NCBI GenBank assembly: GCA_035578175.1 | Contig: JAQMRL010000003.1 | Coordinates: 54,358,672-54,422,671, forward strand | Source: Catonia carolina | Taxonomy: Eukaryota; Arthropoda; Insecta; Hemiptera; Achilidae | Direction of reading: 5' to 3' | DNA length: 64,000 nucleotides | Shown here: piece by piece, positions 31,061 to 43,800 of the stretch | How the letters are laid out: each line of letters starts with the position of its first letter | Position numbering within the stretch: the stretch's first letter is position 1 | Translations under genes and position numbers: made by a program | The notes under the pieces: generated by a model | Seen by the model: only the letters and a program-made list of their open reading frames with translations | The model's database searches: none | Told to the model about the DNA's origin: nothing

Positions 31061-32934
31061 AGTTTTTATATCAGATCTTCCATGTTTGTTTTTTATTTCC
31101 TATAAATAATTGTCGGTATTAAATTATCAAGTGCTTTATGAATTATGGTAAAAATCTTAGAAGGAATTTCTTTGTCATTACTATAATTTATCTAACAGAG
31201 TAATTTGATCTTGTGTTCATAAACTAGGATTACAATATCTGTAATAAATGTTGTGTCCCAGATGGTCATCTATTTATATATCAGAAATATATATGCTCTT
31301 AATCTTTGAAATACCAGTTCTGTAGCAAATGCAGAATGTAAAGAATCGTGGTAACACTGAATGGGGTTGCAGTCAGCTGCCAGAATGGAGCAGATTTGTT
31401 ACTACTTTTAGTCAAAAAACATAATTTATAATAACTATCAGTAAAAGATTTTTTGTCTTTATTACGTCACCTTTTGTGAGATGTAGATAATCCTGACGTA
31501 CACATGTACTGGTTTTCTCTTCTTTTAAAATGTACTTATCTGGAAAGACCTGTACCTAAAGCTTCCGATTCTTGTACTTTTGTTAACAAAATCGGCTCCT
31601 TGTTCACTTCCTTTTTTATAAATTTATATAAATTACTAATAACTTATCTTGTTTGACTGTATAATTTTACCTCCAATTTTAATGGAAGTGTTGTAAATAT
31701 TAGTAATTCCCGTGGCAGTCATTTTAAGAGCAGCCGAATCAATGTAAGACAAAATAATCTGGGAGCTACATTTATCAAGAAAGTTAAAATCTCCACAAAT
31801 CACTATCCTATAAAATCATTGAGTAAAATATGTTTACTTTTTTTATCAATAAATTTTACTTTTTTATTGTATTATTCATAGTTTAGAAGCAACTTATGAA
31901 ATTGTCTTCCGGGTTTTTTTTGCTAATTTTGAGTGATATTCCTGTTGAAACATCCTGTATCTCATCATGATTGTAATCATTGTCATTTTACCGATATATT
32001 TATAATTCAACATCATATCATGTATTTTGTATTAAAAGCTTTAATGTGATATTTTTTAAATAGTTTTAATATAATACTGTACTGTGATTTTTAAAGTTTT
32101 TAATACTAATGTAAATACAGTTTCTAGTGTCAGTAATAATTGAAATTGTACAGAAATAATTTTAGTAATTAATTTTTATTGTAATCTGAATATAACTCAT
32201 GTAATCATGATCATAAAATATTGTATCAATATTTTTAATGCATGTCATTTTCTGGTATCGTTCAACTTATTTATTCTGGTCCTAACTTTTGAACATTTTA
32301 ACCTAATTTTAAGGTTATACAGCGCAGTGCAGTGCTGTTTAATTTTGTTAAGGCGGTTGAGATAAAAAAGTATTGCTAACATAAAGTTATACTACTATTA
32401 GAAAGTAATAAAGGGTGGAGCAGAGGAAGCATATTTTTTTTACTACTAAATATATTTGGTTGTGTTAATAATGGAAAAAAATGTACATTAAATATGAATT
32501 TTATTTAATAGTGTTATATGAAATAACATACAGAAGCGAAAAACAAATTTCCTTCTTAGTACGTTTAATTAGAACTACTCAAAACAGATTGTCAAGACAA
32601 ATTATAGTAAAAGTAACATTAATTGAATGACCGAAATTAAGGAAGATTTGAAAGAACATGAAATAACAATAAAACATGTACAAGAAAAAACCAGACAAAA
32701 TCAAGGAATTGAAAAAGAAACAAACTATGTTACAACGGAGAATAAATAGAGAACAAGTAGGAAGGGTGATTTCTGGGAGAAAAAGACAGGCAACATCTTA
32801 AACCGTGAAGAAATATTGGGAAAACAGGACCTGAAAGACCCTTCTTATGGTCGACTAAAGTGGTCCCATGCTGGCCATAGAAGTTAAAAAAAATTAAATA
32901 AATAATATTTTGTTGCATTTTTGAATTATATATG
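31061..32934. other. Intergenic, no gene seen
   Basis: AT-rich sequence downstream of the PRADC1-like gene. No coding or structural feature recognised. Confidence 0.5.
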
Positions 32935-33330
32935 GTTCAGAAAATAATGTCATCGAGATGACGCCCTTCTTGCTTTACGCAAATTCAGAGCCTCTCTTGA
33001 AAGCTCTGCATGGCTTAGTCCAATATTTCATTCTACACAGCTTCAATTTCTTGATAAATGGAAATTTTTAGGTCTTTGATTGTGTATGATTTATTCACAT
33101 ACACTCTCAATTTCAAGTAGCCTCACAAAAAGAAGTCACAAACTGATAGATCAAGAGAGCTTGTGGGCCAAGAAACAACGCCTTTTGAAATGACATGTCT
33201 GGGAAACATTTATCAAACCACTTCCATTGCTCTCACCAAGTGAGTTGGGACACCATCCTGTTGGAACCACATTCTCTCATGTTCACCCCGATGCTTTTCC
33301 AGTTCTAGTTGCAGGAAGTTGTTTCGTATC
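32935..33330 (-). pseudogene. Degenerate Tc1/mariner-like transposase C-terminal remnant
   Basis: The minus strand reads RMWFQQDGVPTHLVRAMEVV, MFPRHVIS, WPTSSLDLSVCDFFL.GYLK and RVYVNKSYTIKDLK, with stops between the parts. The order FQQDG.P.H...WP..S.DLS.CDFFLWGYLK is a typical C-terminal half of a Tc1/mariner-like transposase with the second and third catalytic Asp positions. I did not find TIRs. Confidence 0.7.
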
Positions 33331-35174
33331 GATAAAATTGAAGCTCTGTCAAATGAATTATTGGACAAAACCATGGGAAGCTTTCAGAAGCCGCTCTGTA
33401 TTTGCATCCAGCAATAGGGATGTCATCTCACTGACATTATTTTCCATAACTAATTAAGGTATGTACATTTCAAAAATGCGAAAAAATATTATTATTTATT
33501 AAAAAACTTTTTTCTATCATTAAAACAACCGAAGTTATTCAGTAGTGAAACACATGCATTTTCTCTGCTTTACCCTACATCAATAAATTTTCTTTGTGTA
33601 CGAGTAATACATTTTTTAAATCTTTCTTCTGTTCAATTTCTTTCATTCATTTCTTTAGGCAGGGTTATTAGCATAATAGTACAGTAATTAGTCTTAATTT
33701 TAGTGTTTTATTCTCAGTCATATATTTATTGTATTACTTCATTACGGTAGCTAATAATGCATGAAAGTGATGTTTACTAAAATTTTATGTTTTTAATGTA
33801 TTATTTAATAGTGTAATCATTGATGAAAGCAAATATTTTTACCATGAGGCTGATCATGTACTTTTCTAGGAGTGGAGACACAATCTAGGAATAAAGTTAG
33901 TAACGTTTTATCATAAAAGTTCTGTTTATGTTGCAGTGATGAAAATTTATGGTATCTCATTGATTCTTTACTAACCTGATATCATAGATACTACTATAAA
34001 TGAATAACCTTTGAATTGGTGGATTTTTCAGTTACAATTGCATTGGCAATTGTAATATTTGCAAGTTAAAATAGCAATCATAAATTTTTATTATAATTAT
34101 ATTATCAAAGAAATATGCAAAAAAAACTCCAAAGTGTTAACATCTTTAAGCTGGATGACATCTTAACAATTAAACCTGAAAAATACACCAATAGAATTAG
34201 TGTTTCAGTGGCGTGAATTGCAGTAGAAGATGAGAGTATGATTAAATCATACTCTACTAGAATACTAGAAATACTAGAAATCATACTAGAAATAAATTTT
34301 CATTTATATTTCTTGATAAAAAAAACTAAAAATACCATTATTTTTCAGTTTTTCACAAATTTGAAACTTATTTAAAAAATTTTGATTGTATTAAAATAGT
34401 GTTTTCAAAAGAGAAGAAATTTTTGAATCGTTTCAGTAAACTTTCAGGGTGAGCTGTGCTGCAATGCAAAGAGGCGGCTTCATAAGGGGTCAGCAGCTAG
34501 TGAAATCAAAATAAAATTTGAACTATTCAATAATTTTACTGAAAATCTTAACGCATTGTTTTTCTAATATTGTTGATGTTATTTTGATGTTTGTGTATTT
34601 GTTTTATGATTTATTACACGTCTCCTGAATGTTTTAAATTATTTGTACAACAATAACTTGATTACTTTGTGTCTGAATACTGTTAGCTGTAAGAACTTTA
34701 TCAACACTCTCTATTTCTGTAGCTATTGGGGAAAGAAGTTTTTCTTAATTAAAATTTATAAAACATTGCTTCAATAAGCCAGGCAAAACTTAGAAATCTG
34801 TTATTGAATGTATTAATTTCTATTGGTTGTCACTCTAGGCTACATTTTTCTAATCAACGTGTTAGCGCCATTTCCTGCCAAATTAATTTAGAATATTTCT
34901 TCTTCTTTTGTATCTAGTTTTTTCTCTTTTGTCGTTTTGTAACGTTTGTTTTTTTACTTTTTATTCTTATAAGTTTGTTACATTGTTGTGTGATTTTTCT
35001 TGTTACCTAATAAAAATGTGTACTCAGAAGTTTATCGTTTCTTGAACTGAATTTATTTTAAAGTTTATTTATATTCTACATGGTTATTATGTGGTTAATC
35101 TTCTTGATAAAAGTGCATTTGCGTGAAGAACTTTCAATTGTCATAGTGAATGTAAAAATGATTTAGCTTACTAG
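33331..35174. other. Intergenic, no gene seen
   Basis: AT-rich sequence. Nothing recognised on either strand. Confidence 0.5.
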
Positions 35175-35176
35175 TA

Positions 35177-36129
35177 CAGTGAAACTTCACTTATTTGGAA
35201 TATATGGGGGAAGACGAGTCCGAATTAGTAAAATTCCGACTGAGGAGAGTTTTTGAAATCCGGTATTATAGTACTACTGTATTTTAGAACGTATGATGAA
35301 GTGGTTAAATTTATGATTTCACATGTAATATATAAATTTTATTGGAAAAGAACGAAAAAATAACTTTAAAACACATTTATTCCATTTAAAACTTAATAAC
35401 AGTATTTATTATTAAATGATATTTAATTTGTATCCAAACCATGAAGGATTAATCTATAAAACAAACACAGCTACTAGTACTATCATCAAAAGCAAAAATA
35501 ATTAGTATATACTCTATATAAAAATGTACAGTTTAAAGTAGCCTACATTATTGTAATTACAATTTTCACTGATTTTACAGCAAGTTATTTACTTCCACTA
35601 GTATAGGGTTGATCAAAATTGTCAGATTTGCTATCTTTATTTTTGGTAACAGGGATCAAAAGTTTGAAATTTTTGTGTAAGTGAAGATTTGTTTTGTTTT
35701 TTTATAACTTCTTGCTTCATTTCTTTTAACATTAAATAAAACTTTTGAAAGTCACTAACGCTGTCCACAAATTGCATTAGTTCATCTAAGTGTTGTGAAA
35801 CTACAGAAAGCTTAATTTTTTTAATATTAATCTCGTCATCACTACCATTTTCATTTTCAACATCTGTCTCTTCGTGATCTCCTTGTATCTAGACTACAAT
35901 TTCATCTTCATTCAAGTTTTCTGCTCTAAATTCATCTTCATCTATTGCCAACCATCACTTTATTTCCTGGACGTCCTAAGTATGGAAACTTTTGTCTTCT
36001 AGCCCCATAAGATCAAATTTACATTGCTTATTGTACAAGAGTTTGTTTCTAAGAGCACTGATGACCCCTACCTAGTATTTAGGTGACTGTATGAATTACC
36101 GCGAATTCCAAATGAGTGAAGTTTTACTG
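35177..36129 (-). mobile_element. pogo-like element with transposase C-terminal relic
   Basis: Termini CAGTGAAACTTCACTTATTT and, reversed, CAGTAAAACTTCACTCATTT, inverted over about 26 bases and flanked by TA. The minus strand of about 35640-35960 reads WLAIDEDEFRAENLNEDEIV, an acidic stretch ...NENGSDDE, then VVSQHLDELMQFVDSVSDFQ. This resembles the acidic C-terminal tail of pogo/Tigger transposases. The catalytic domain is missing. Confidence 0.75.
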
Positions 36130-36131
36130 TA

Positions 36132-37153
36132 CTAATCAAAATTTAATACCACGAACTTAATTATTTCAAGAAGGCAACTTGTAACTATAAAATTCATTTC
36201 TTTAACATTCTACATTATTCACTTGTGATTTTAACTCTACTCTGTGTGTTTTACATGCTTTCATAATATTAATATTATGATATTATAACTTGTACTGATT
36301 GAATTGTTAACTTATTTTTATATCTATTTAATAAAAAATAAAAGATAAAAGTTCGATCAGTTTTCTTGCCATTACAGTCCACCTAGAAATATAACTTTTG
36401 GGGTTGTTTCAAAACTCATCTTCGTTATGAACATTTCAGACATTACAAACATTACAATGTGTCTACAAGAAAAGAAGTGCCGTAATAACCATAAGTAAAT
36501 TTGCTAAAGTTAAAGTTAGAAACGTAAAACTGTAATAGTCTATAGGTTGTTGTAGTTAATACCATTGTTTCAAAGTAGTTTATTTATTTAAAATAAAAAT
36601 AGTAATAGTAGGCCTAAATTTTGTGCAGTTACTTTTTTAATCAACATCAAAAGTAAAATTGTTTAAGGGACAGCATTTCAAAGACTTGCATCATACTGAG
36701 AAAATCCTATCGTGCGGCCCTCTAAACTTTGATCACCATCACATAAATCTCAACTTTTATGTCCCTTTTCATGCTTTCATATTTGATTTAATTAGTTGTA
36801 TATTTGTAGATAAAGTTAATTATTAATTTTATTAGTAATACAGTCATGATGACTTAAAATAAATTGGTAACATATGTGTCTTAGTAAGGTTCAGCGTGTT
36901 GCATATTCTTTATATAACTAATATTAGATCTCAATTTGATTGTACGTGTTTATTATTACTACTTAGAAATCTTTAATTATTTCTTTCAGAATTAATACTG
37001 TTAATAAAAAGTTAAGAGGATTGTTTGTTTACTCATCGTTTGTTGAAATATAAAATGCCTTGACTTCTTAATTACATTTGTACAAATCAACAAATTAAGC
37101 AACTTATCCTAACTTAATATATTAATACTGTTTTGATGTCTTATTAATGTAAA
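36132..37153. other. Intergenic, no gene seen
   Basis: AT-rich sequence without recognisable content. Confidence 0.5.
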
Positions 37154-37708
37154 ACTAAGACCACTCTCACACCGATGAAACTCGACGCCCGATACGAGTT
37201 GTACCCTTACATTTATATGTTCGCCCTCCCATTAGTGCGACCTTGATGCAACCTCGATCGAACCGATCGCATGCGACTCAGCTTGTCCAACATCTGCTCG
37301 ACCAGTCGCTTATAATCATGGCAGACAAAGCAGCCAACGTAGCCTTTGTGCTTGAAGTTGAAAAATATCCGTGTCTGTACAATTTTAATTTGAAAGAATA
37401 TTCTAGGCGAGGCATTACCTTTCTTTTGGTATCCAATAAAAAGACTTAAATTTGTTTTCATCACAGGAGAGTTCCTGGGCTAACACATATGCTCCTCTAT
37501 TTTGATTATTACGTATATAGGGTGATATCCAACAGCTGTAGTTTTTCCATTTTCTTCTTAAATATTAAAAAGCAACAACTACGTCTTCTTCGCAATATGA
37601 AACGGTTCTTAATGTCACTTGACATTTTGCAAACTGCAGGTGGATTCGAAGAAAAGGTTGAACAGTTGCGTCGAGGTCAAGTTTCACCGGTGTGAGAGCG
37701 GCCTTAGT
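37154..37708 (+). mobile_element. Harbinger-like TIR element remnant with MADF fragment
   Basis: Termini ACTAAGACCACTCTCACACC and, reversed, ACTAAGGCCGCTCTCACACC; the inversion continues into CG(A/G)TGAAACT. Between them ATG at 37318 opens MADKAANVAFVLEVEKYPCL...NFNLKEYSRR, which matches the start of MADF domains (..L...V...PCLYD......Y..R). PIF/Harbinger elements often encode a MADF or Myb-like second protein, so this is probably an internally deleted member. No clear target duplication. Confidence 0.6.
37318..37449 (+). pseudogene. Truncated MADF-domain protein fragment
   Basis: About 43 codons: a MADF helix 1 and PCLY motif followed by loss of similarity and a stop. Too short to be a working DNA-binding domain. 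Confidence 0.5.
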
Positions 37709-38023
37709 CTGTGACAAGTATTTATGTTGTATTTTAAAATAAAATATACTTTGAAATCATTGGCACTTAAACTTGTTTGCTTAACGACCTAAATGTCATC
37801 TTCCCAATTTTAAAATATTATCAATCAATTATTGTGTTCAATTTAAGTTTAATACTTCTGGATTGGACCATTTTAATGATGGCAAAAATATATCTTGGAT
37901 GGTCCTAAGTTATAAACTAGGTTTTTGTGTAATGAATGTCGGTCTGTTTTCAGTTATGCTGTTTTCGGACCTTCGGTGAAATTAACATGTCCTTATTGAT
38001 AATTTATTCAGTGGAATCCTAAT

Positions 38024-38872
38024 AGCTTTGTTCACACTCGTGGGCTTTCATTTTCAACGATCAATTCAACATGCCTTAATGCTTGGCCTTGTAGAATGCG
38101 CATAAAGGCATACCATTCACCTGTCCACACTCATGCCTCACGTCTGTTGTGTTTTCAAGATGAATGAAGGTGATGTTATTCTGTTAGGAGAAATCAGTGC
38201 ACTATATTTAGTGATTCGACATGTAAATAAATGTAGGAAATCAAGGTTTACCTACTGTTATAAAAATGCATAGTTCAGTTCAAAAATCATTTCTCTATCT
38301 TTACACCAAAATAGCACTTTTTTAAAAAATGGCCAGCATATGAAAACGGAACATCAGGTTTCACTTTTAAAATATTCGTGTTATAGAGAAAACTTTGATC
38401 TTCAACATACTTAAATGCCGATTTTTTTATACAAAGCCTGGATCGAGTAACAAACGTTTTAAAAGTACATTATCAGTAAACCGCTAAAAGCTGAGTACTT
38501 GTTATACGTAAATTACTGTATCTGGGAGTAATTTCTAAATAAAATAATCTTAAGTCTTAACTAATCAACGCAGAAAAGAACATGCTTTAATTTGGTGTTG
38601 CGTTCAAAATTTTCCGTTACCTTGTTTTCGAGAAAGAGCTCTTCAAATACAATCTTCTTTCTCTTCTCGCTCTTCTTTCATGACACGCACTATAAAACAC
38701 TACAAACTGAACGTTGAAACCCACAGAAATCCAAGGCTGGCAGAACTTGTGCTACGCTTTGCGCTATGAAAATTGCTACTTCTGACTGATCTCGGGCATA
38801 CCATGGCGCTTGCGGCCTTTGCGCTGAGGCATGCACTTAGTGCAATTAAAACACACGAGTGTGGATATAGCT
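38024..38872. mobile_element. TIR element, unassigned
   Basis: Termini AGCTTTGTTCACACTCGTGG and, reversed, AGCTATATCCACACTCGTGT. Subterminal repeats GGCATACCAT and GAGGCATGCACT occur near both sides. No transposase. The flanks share TAAT/AAT only, so the target duplication is unclear. Confidence 0.55.
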
Positions 38873-40715
38873 AATCAACGGCATTGTGGATTTTTGGCAG
38901 TAGTCGTGGAGGAAAATTTTTAGGCAGAAATTTATTTGTAAACTAAATGTTAAATACTACACCTGAAAGGTGCAGTATTTTATCTAGATATAAAAGCCAG
39001 AAGCAATACTCTACAGTGTTATCATATTGTAGAGTGGTCAAAGTAAGAATATTGTTATAGAAGTCATTAAATAATAGGGTGCAGTTAGACCTTTACTGTA
39101 TTGTTCAACACTGGCCCAAGCTAAAAACTTTTGATCTGAATTCTCTAGGTTTTTATGCTGATGGTTTCTGGAGTCAGAATAATTTTCTTTTGTTTAAATA
39201 GCATCAAGCATTATGGTTGCCATCAATTGAAACTTCTACAATACCATTTAGAACATTTTGGTACGTGTTTTATTTATTTAAATTTATTAATTTCCGTTTG
39301 TGTTAAGTTATAGTGAGTATTTAAAATTGCTTGTTTCTTTTTTAGTAAAATTTATTATAATCTTTTCGGGAACTGGGAGTTTACTATGTATTGTTATAAC
39401 CTTAACACATTAGCAGCAAACTTATCATAAGAAGTATAAGTTTTATTATATCTTGTGTTTCTATTTCCTAAATAATTTAGAAATTTGCATAGTTTTGATT
39501 GTGAAGTTTTAGTTGTAGCATAGTTTTTATTTGTTATAATCAGGGTCATTAAATTTATTTTTAGTACATGAAAATGGGCCTTTACGCACGATTCAAACTT
39601 AGAATACATGCATGTGATTGTTTGTGTTGTTTGATCACATGTCATTCAATTCAAGTACCTGAGAGAGATTACATGCATTCTCTATTTAATAATAAAAGTG
39701 CTGGATTTGATTGGGAAGTGATCCAAAAACGCTTATGATCAAATATAGAGAAATAAAGTTCATTCACTTATTACTTAGAGTGCATGTGTTATAAAATCAG
39801 ATTGGAGTCTTTAGGTAAAGGCCTGAAATTAGGTTTTTAAAAAAAGGTATTTATTGTTACAAAGACATAATTAATTTTTTTTTCATTATTTTAATAGTAT
39901 ATTACAGACTTGATTGTGAACTTTGTCTTCAGATTTGAAAAAAAACCATTGAATGGTGATTTTATTTGAAATTACACTATTAAGGATTATGTAATCTATT
40001 TTTTATATTTTACGGCCTATAAAATTATCAATTACAGTAATTACAGCTGATAGAATCAAAGTTACCAAATACTATGTGAACATGTACAGACTTAAAAACA
40101 AAATTACCTAAGAGTTTTTCAACGCACCCGTCTTCAAATATATCTTCTCATTAATATAATTTAAGTAAAAATAACAAGAAACTGTTAAACTTGAAAGAAT
40201 GTCAAGAATCAGTGGATTATTTTTTGAACATTTTACTGTAATTTGATCCAGCTTCCTTGCCATGGCCAATCAAAGTGATTGCAAATAACAACATCATGCA
40301 CAAGTATGTACCACAGCTATATTTAATTGTCGCACGATCACTTAAACACAACTCACAACTTGAAGCTGTACCTCAAATAAAAATCTCTTCTACAGGCTAG
40401 ATCAGTGATTTCTTTTTCAGTAAAAAATTTTTGCAATTTCCTTAAAATCGTTTCAGTGTATAGCTGTTATTAACAATTTGTGAATTTTAAATATTTTTAT
40501 TATACTTGATTAACACTTCATTGTTCTCACTGTACAGTAGCTGACTTATTTTGTTTGTGTTGGTATTGTGAGATTTGATTGTACTAAGCAGCAAGTTTAC
40601 TTTTTAATATAATGTATCATTAGTGTGTATTTGAATACATTGTTTTGTAAGTAAGATGGTTTTAAAATAAATACTTGTAAATAAATCTTTATAATGCATC
40701 CTGCAGTTTGAAATT
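38873..40715. other. Intergenic, no gene seen
   Basis: AT-rich sequence without recognisable coding content. Confidence 0.5.
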
Positions 40716-40771
40716 ATTTCTATTTCATATAATGAATTAATATAATCATTTCACTAACCTTCTTTTTAAAC
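40716..40771. repeat. 56-bp inverted repeat, left arm (around a LINE)
   Basis: Pairs with 41695-41750 in inverted orientation with one mismatch (ATTTCTATTTCATATAATGA...). It encloses the LINE relic at 40772-41694. Confidence 0.9.
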
Positions 40772-41694
40772 TTCTTCTTCTTAAAGTTCCATCTCCTATC
40801 GGAGGTTGGATATCATAATGGCTATGGTCACTCTGCTGGCTGCCGCTCTGAATAGTTGCAATGAACTACAGTTGAACCATTCTCTAAGATTCCGCAGCCA
40901 GGAGATGCGTCTTCTTCCTACGCCTCTTCTTCCTCGGATCCTTCCCTGCATAATAATTCTCAGCAACTCATATTGTTCTCCTCTGGTTATGTGACCCAAA
41001 TATTCTAGTTTTCCTGTTTTTATACTTTTCATAACTTCTAACTCCTTATTTAAACGTCGGAGCACCTCAACATTGGTAACCTTTTGGACCCACTGAATTT
41101 TCAATATTCTCCTGTAACACCACATTTCGAACGCTTCTATCTTCTTTATGTGTTGTTTCTTCAATGTCCAAGCTTCCATTCCATATAGTACGATAGAAAA
41201 TACATAACATCTTAGAGCCCTCAATCTGAGCGGCAACTGAAGGTCTTTGTTTGTTAGCATTGTCTTCAATTTTATGAATGCTTGCCTTGCAGTTTCAATT
41301 CGTACTTTAATTTCTTTACTTTGGTCATTCTTGCCATCAACCCAGGTTCCCAGATATTTTTATGTCTGTACTTTTTCTATTTGGGTTTGCTCTATTGTTA
41401 ATATTTCATTTCCATGTTCTGCTTTCGAGACAATCATAAATTTAGTCTTTTTCTCATTTATTCTAAGTCCATATCCAATGCAATGATCGTTAATTCTATT
41501 CACCAACTCTTGCAGCGATTCCAGGGTGTCTGCCAGCTTTTTAAACTGCATCACCTTTATTTTAATTTCTACTTACTCGTGTTTCGGTGGATCCACCATC
41601 ATCAGAGTAAATGAAAAATTGAAACTAAAAAATATTTTTTCTCATTTATTTAAAATTTACAGAAGATGGTACATCTTCAGTCACTTGTATAAAA
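40772..41694 (-). mobile_element. LINE 3' fragment (reverse transcriptase C-terminal part)
   Basis: The minus strand reads ...LRINEKKTKFMIVSK, a KYLGTWVDG block after a stop, then an open stretch LRALRCYVFSIVLYGMEAWT, IEAFEMWCYRRILKIQWVQK and ISWLRNLREWF...IAIMISNLR. This is the thumb/tail of a LINE ORF2. The 3' end has the AAGTTTAAAGAAGAAGAAG-type tail seen in this family. 5'-truncated and with at least one stop. Confidence 0.8.
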
Positions 41695-41750
41695 GTTTAA
41701 AAAGAAGGTTAGTGAAATTATTATATTAATTCATTATATGAAATAGAAAT
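41695..41750. repeat. 56-bp inverted repeat, right arm
   Basis: Reverse complement of 40716-40771 with one mismatch. Confidence 0.9.
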
Positions 41751-41814
41751 ACTTGTAATAACAAAAAAATGTTTTTGCGTTCCTATTATGTCTTATCCCT
41801 ATCTATCTTCTTAT

Positions 41815-42780
41815 TAAAAAAATCTAGTGTGAAACACTCACATGAATTTCTCTTTCCAATGTAGATAATGAGCAACATAACCTACGTTTAATCAAGAGGA
41901 AACTATATAAAATGAAAAAACATAATCCAATTTTAATCATTAGTGAATGACGCAAAATGAAAATCAGAAAATCAACCTCTGCTCAACTAAAAATACGTAT
42001 AATCTGTTATTGCCTTTTAACTAGGCTTTGTAGAGTTGAATGTTAAAAAATAAAAGTTGTAGTTTTTTCAATTTATTATAACTTTGACTTTTACACGTTT
42101 GTTGTAAAATGCGCATAGTAAGGCTGCAATCTTTTAAAATGTCCAATTTTTTTACCGATTTTGATGAAAAAAAAACAGAAATTACTAATTACTGCTAAAC
42201 TAAGTGCTGTACGAAAAAAAAAAAGCTAATAAGTTGCAGGTTTTTAAATGTTTTACAACTTTTATGTACACTTTTGTTGTAAAATGCATACTAAGGCTGG
42301 AATCTTATATCCCATGTTTTTTTACAGATTTTCATGAAAAAACAAAAAATCACTAATTGCCGCTAAACTAGGCGTTTACAAAAAAATGTTTGAAAAAAGT
42401 TGTAGATTTTTAAATGTTCGAAAACTTTGGTTATATATTTATACACTTTTGCTCTAAATCCATATTAAGCACCATAATTAACAGCCTCCTTTAGAATTTC
42501 AGTAGATTTGGTGCTTACCCTATCTTGTAGAGCATAAAAAATTTAGTAAATGATTAAAAAAAATCGTGGGAGCAGTTTTTGAGAAAATCGCAAAAAGTGA
42601 AAAATCACACAGAATCAACAACTACTTCTGATTGACTGATTTTGATGAAAATGTTCATGTCGTGTCCGCTAGTGGCACTTAACTCAAGTTTAAAGTTTTA
42701 ACTTTGTACGGTGTTCCATTATAGAGATATTTTGTTCACAGACTAATCACTAAAAACATGTTTTTGGGTTCAGGGGGCAA
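41815..42780 (-). repeat. R1 repeat copy 3
   Basis: Begins with the R1 terminus TCTAGTGTGAAACACTCACA, then CTTTCCAATGTAGA, three subrepeats with AAACTAGGC/AAACTAAGTGC at about 170-180-base spacing, and the GATTGACTGATTTTGATGAA block. Cut at 42780, where different sequence begins. Confidence 0.8.
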
Positions 42781-43480
42781 TGTGTACGTTCAGAGCTCAT
42801 TAGCTTTGAAAAATAGTATGGAGTTTGTCACCAGATGGCGACATTAAGTGGCAAGTTGAAACCTCTACTGTTTGGTGGCCCTGTAAAGGATTGTTTATGT
42901 GTGTGTCCGCCGGAGTGGACAGAGCTGGTTGATGGGCCTGAAAAGGGCCGGTGTAAACCTTAATGAGTTGGTCCTGAGAAGGACTGTTGTGCCGGTCTCG
43001 AAAGAGACCAGTGTAGGCTGCGGCAAGAGCCGTGGCTCAGGTTGATGGTGCTGAAAAGGGACGGTCACAACCATAGTGAATTGGTCCGGAGAATGACCGT
43101 TGTGCTGGTCTCGAAGGAGACTGGTGTAGGCTGCGGCAACTGCATTGCTGGCTGCTGCAAGTCCCAGAGCATCTTCCTTCTTTATCTCATGGATATAGTC
43201 AGTCGATCTTCGTTGGAGATGTAGAGCGTAATCACGAGCAGCTCAGTGCAGTGCGCTTATACAGTCACTGAGAGCACTATGGTAGGCGGCGGTTACTGCT
43301 ATCACCCTTGGCGACAAAGCCCTCTGTGGGTATGCAGCTGAAGCGTCTGTCGTACGCCGCCAAAGGGTCTGTTGTGCTGACAAGGGCCGGGAGAAGTATT
43401 GAAGGCTGGCAACACAGTAAATGATTAATTAAAAGGGGTAGCGGTGACAAGTTATCTGTTATCTTTGTAATCACTAAAGG
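42781..43480. other. GC-rich block with hairpin tandem array, unassigned
   Basis: Much richer in GC than its surroundings. Begins with TTCAGAGCTCATTAG..TTTGAAAAATAGTA, a string also at 48696-48730. Contains the 113-base tandem hairpin array (42928-43150). I see no supported protein on either strand. It could be the 5' region of a retroelement. Confidence 0.5.
42928..43150. repeat. 113-bp tandem repeat, 2 units, rich in small hairpins
   Basis: Two units (starts 42928 and 43041). In unit 1: GTCCT-GAGA-AGGAC (42971-42984), GGTCTC-GAAA-GAGACC (42994-43009), CGGC-AAGA-GCCG (43021-43032) and near-palindrome GGGCCT-GAAA-AGGGCC (42934-42949). Unit 2 has decayed versions at 43048-43062 and 43083-43098 and a good GTCTC-GAAG-GAGAC (43108-43121). 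Confidence 0.8.
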
Positions 43481-43574
43481 CATAGTGTTTTAAAACTGTA
43501 GACTGTTGTGCTTGTGATCAAAGAATGTCTTTAATTATGTGGTTTTTTTCCATTTAATACAGTCAGTGTAGAGC

Positions 43575-43800
43575 AAAGTACAAGTATGGTGGTAAGTGGT
43601 AAGTTGCTGGAGGAAGTTAACGAATTCACATACTTAAGAACTGCTTTCTCATCAGATGGAAAGAATTGCGAATGGAGGGAAAAAGAATGGATTTACTAAT
43701 GGATGAATTGGGAAAGAGACGCGATGCTAAGAATGCAATGGAGGAGAGATGGTTCAGTGATAGAGGTGGATGGGAGTTGGGTTGGGCCTGACCTGAGGAA
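43575..43800 (+). mobile_element. LINE reverse-transcriptase relic
   Basis: The + strand reads GKLLEEVNEFTYLRTAFSSD and GKNCEWREKEW before a stop, matching the (L)..V..F.YLG..(I/F)S.DG block of LINE reverse transcriptases. The rest is scrambled by stops. Confidence 0.5.

Noticed and set aside
43042..43224. 60-codon frame in the hairpin array
   Set aside because: Explained by the 113-base repeat and lack of stops in GC-rich DNA; no protein family seen.
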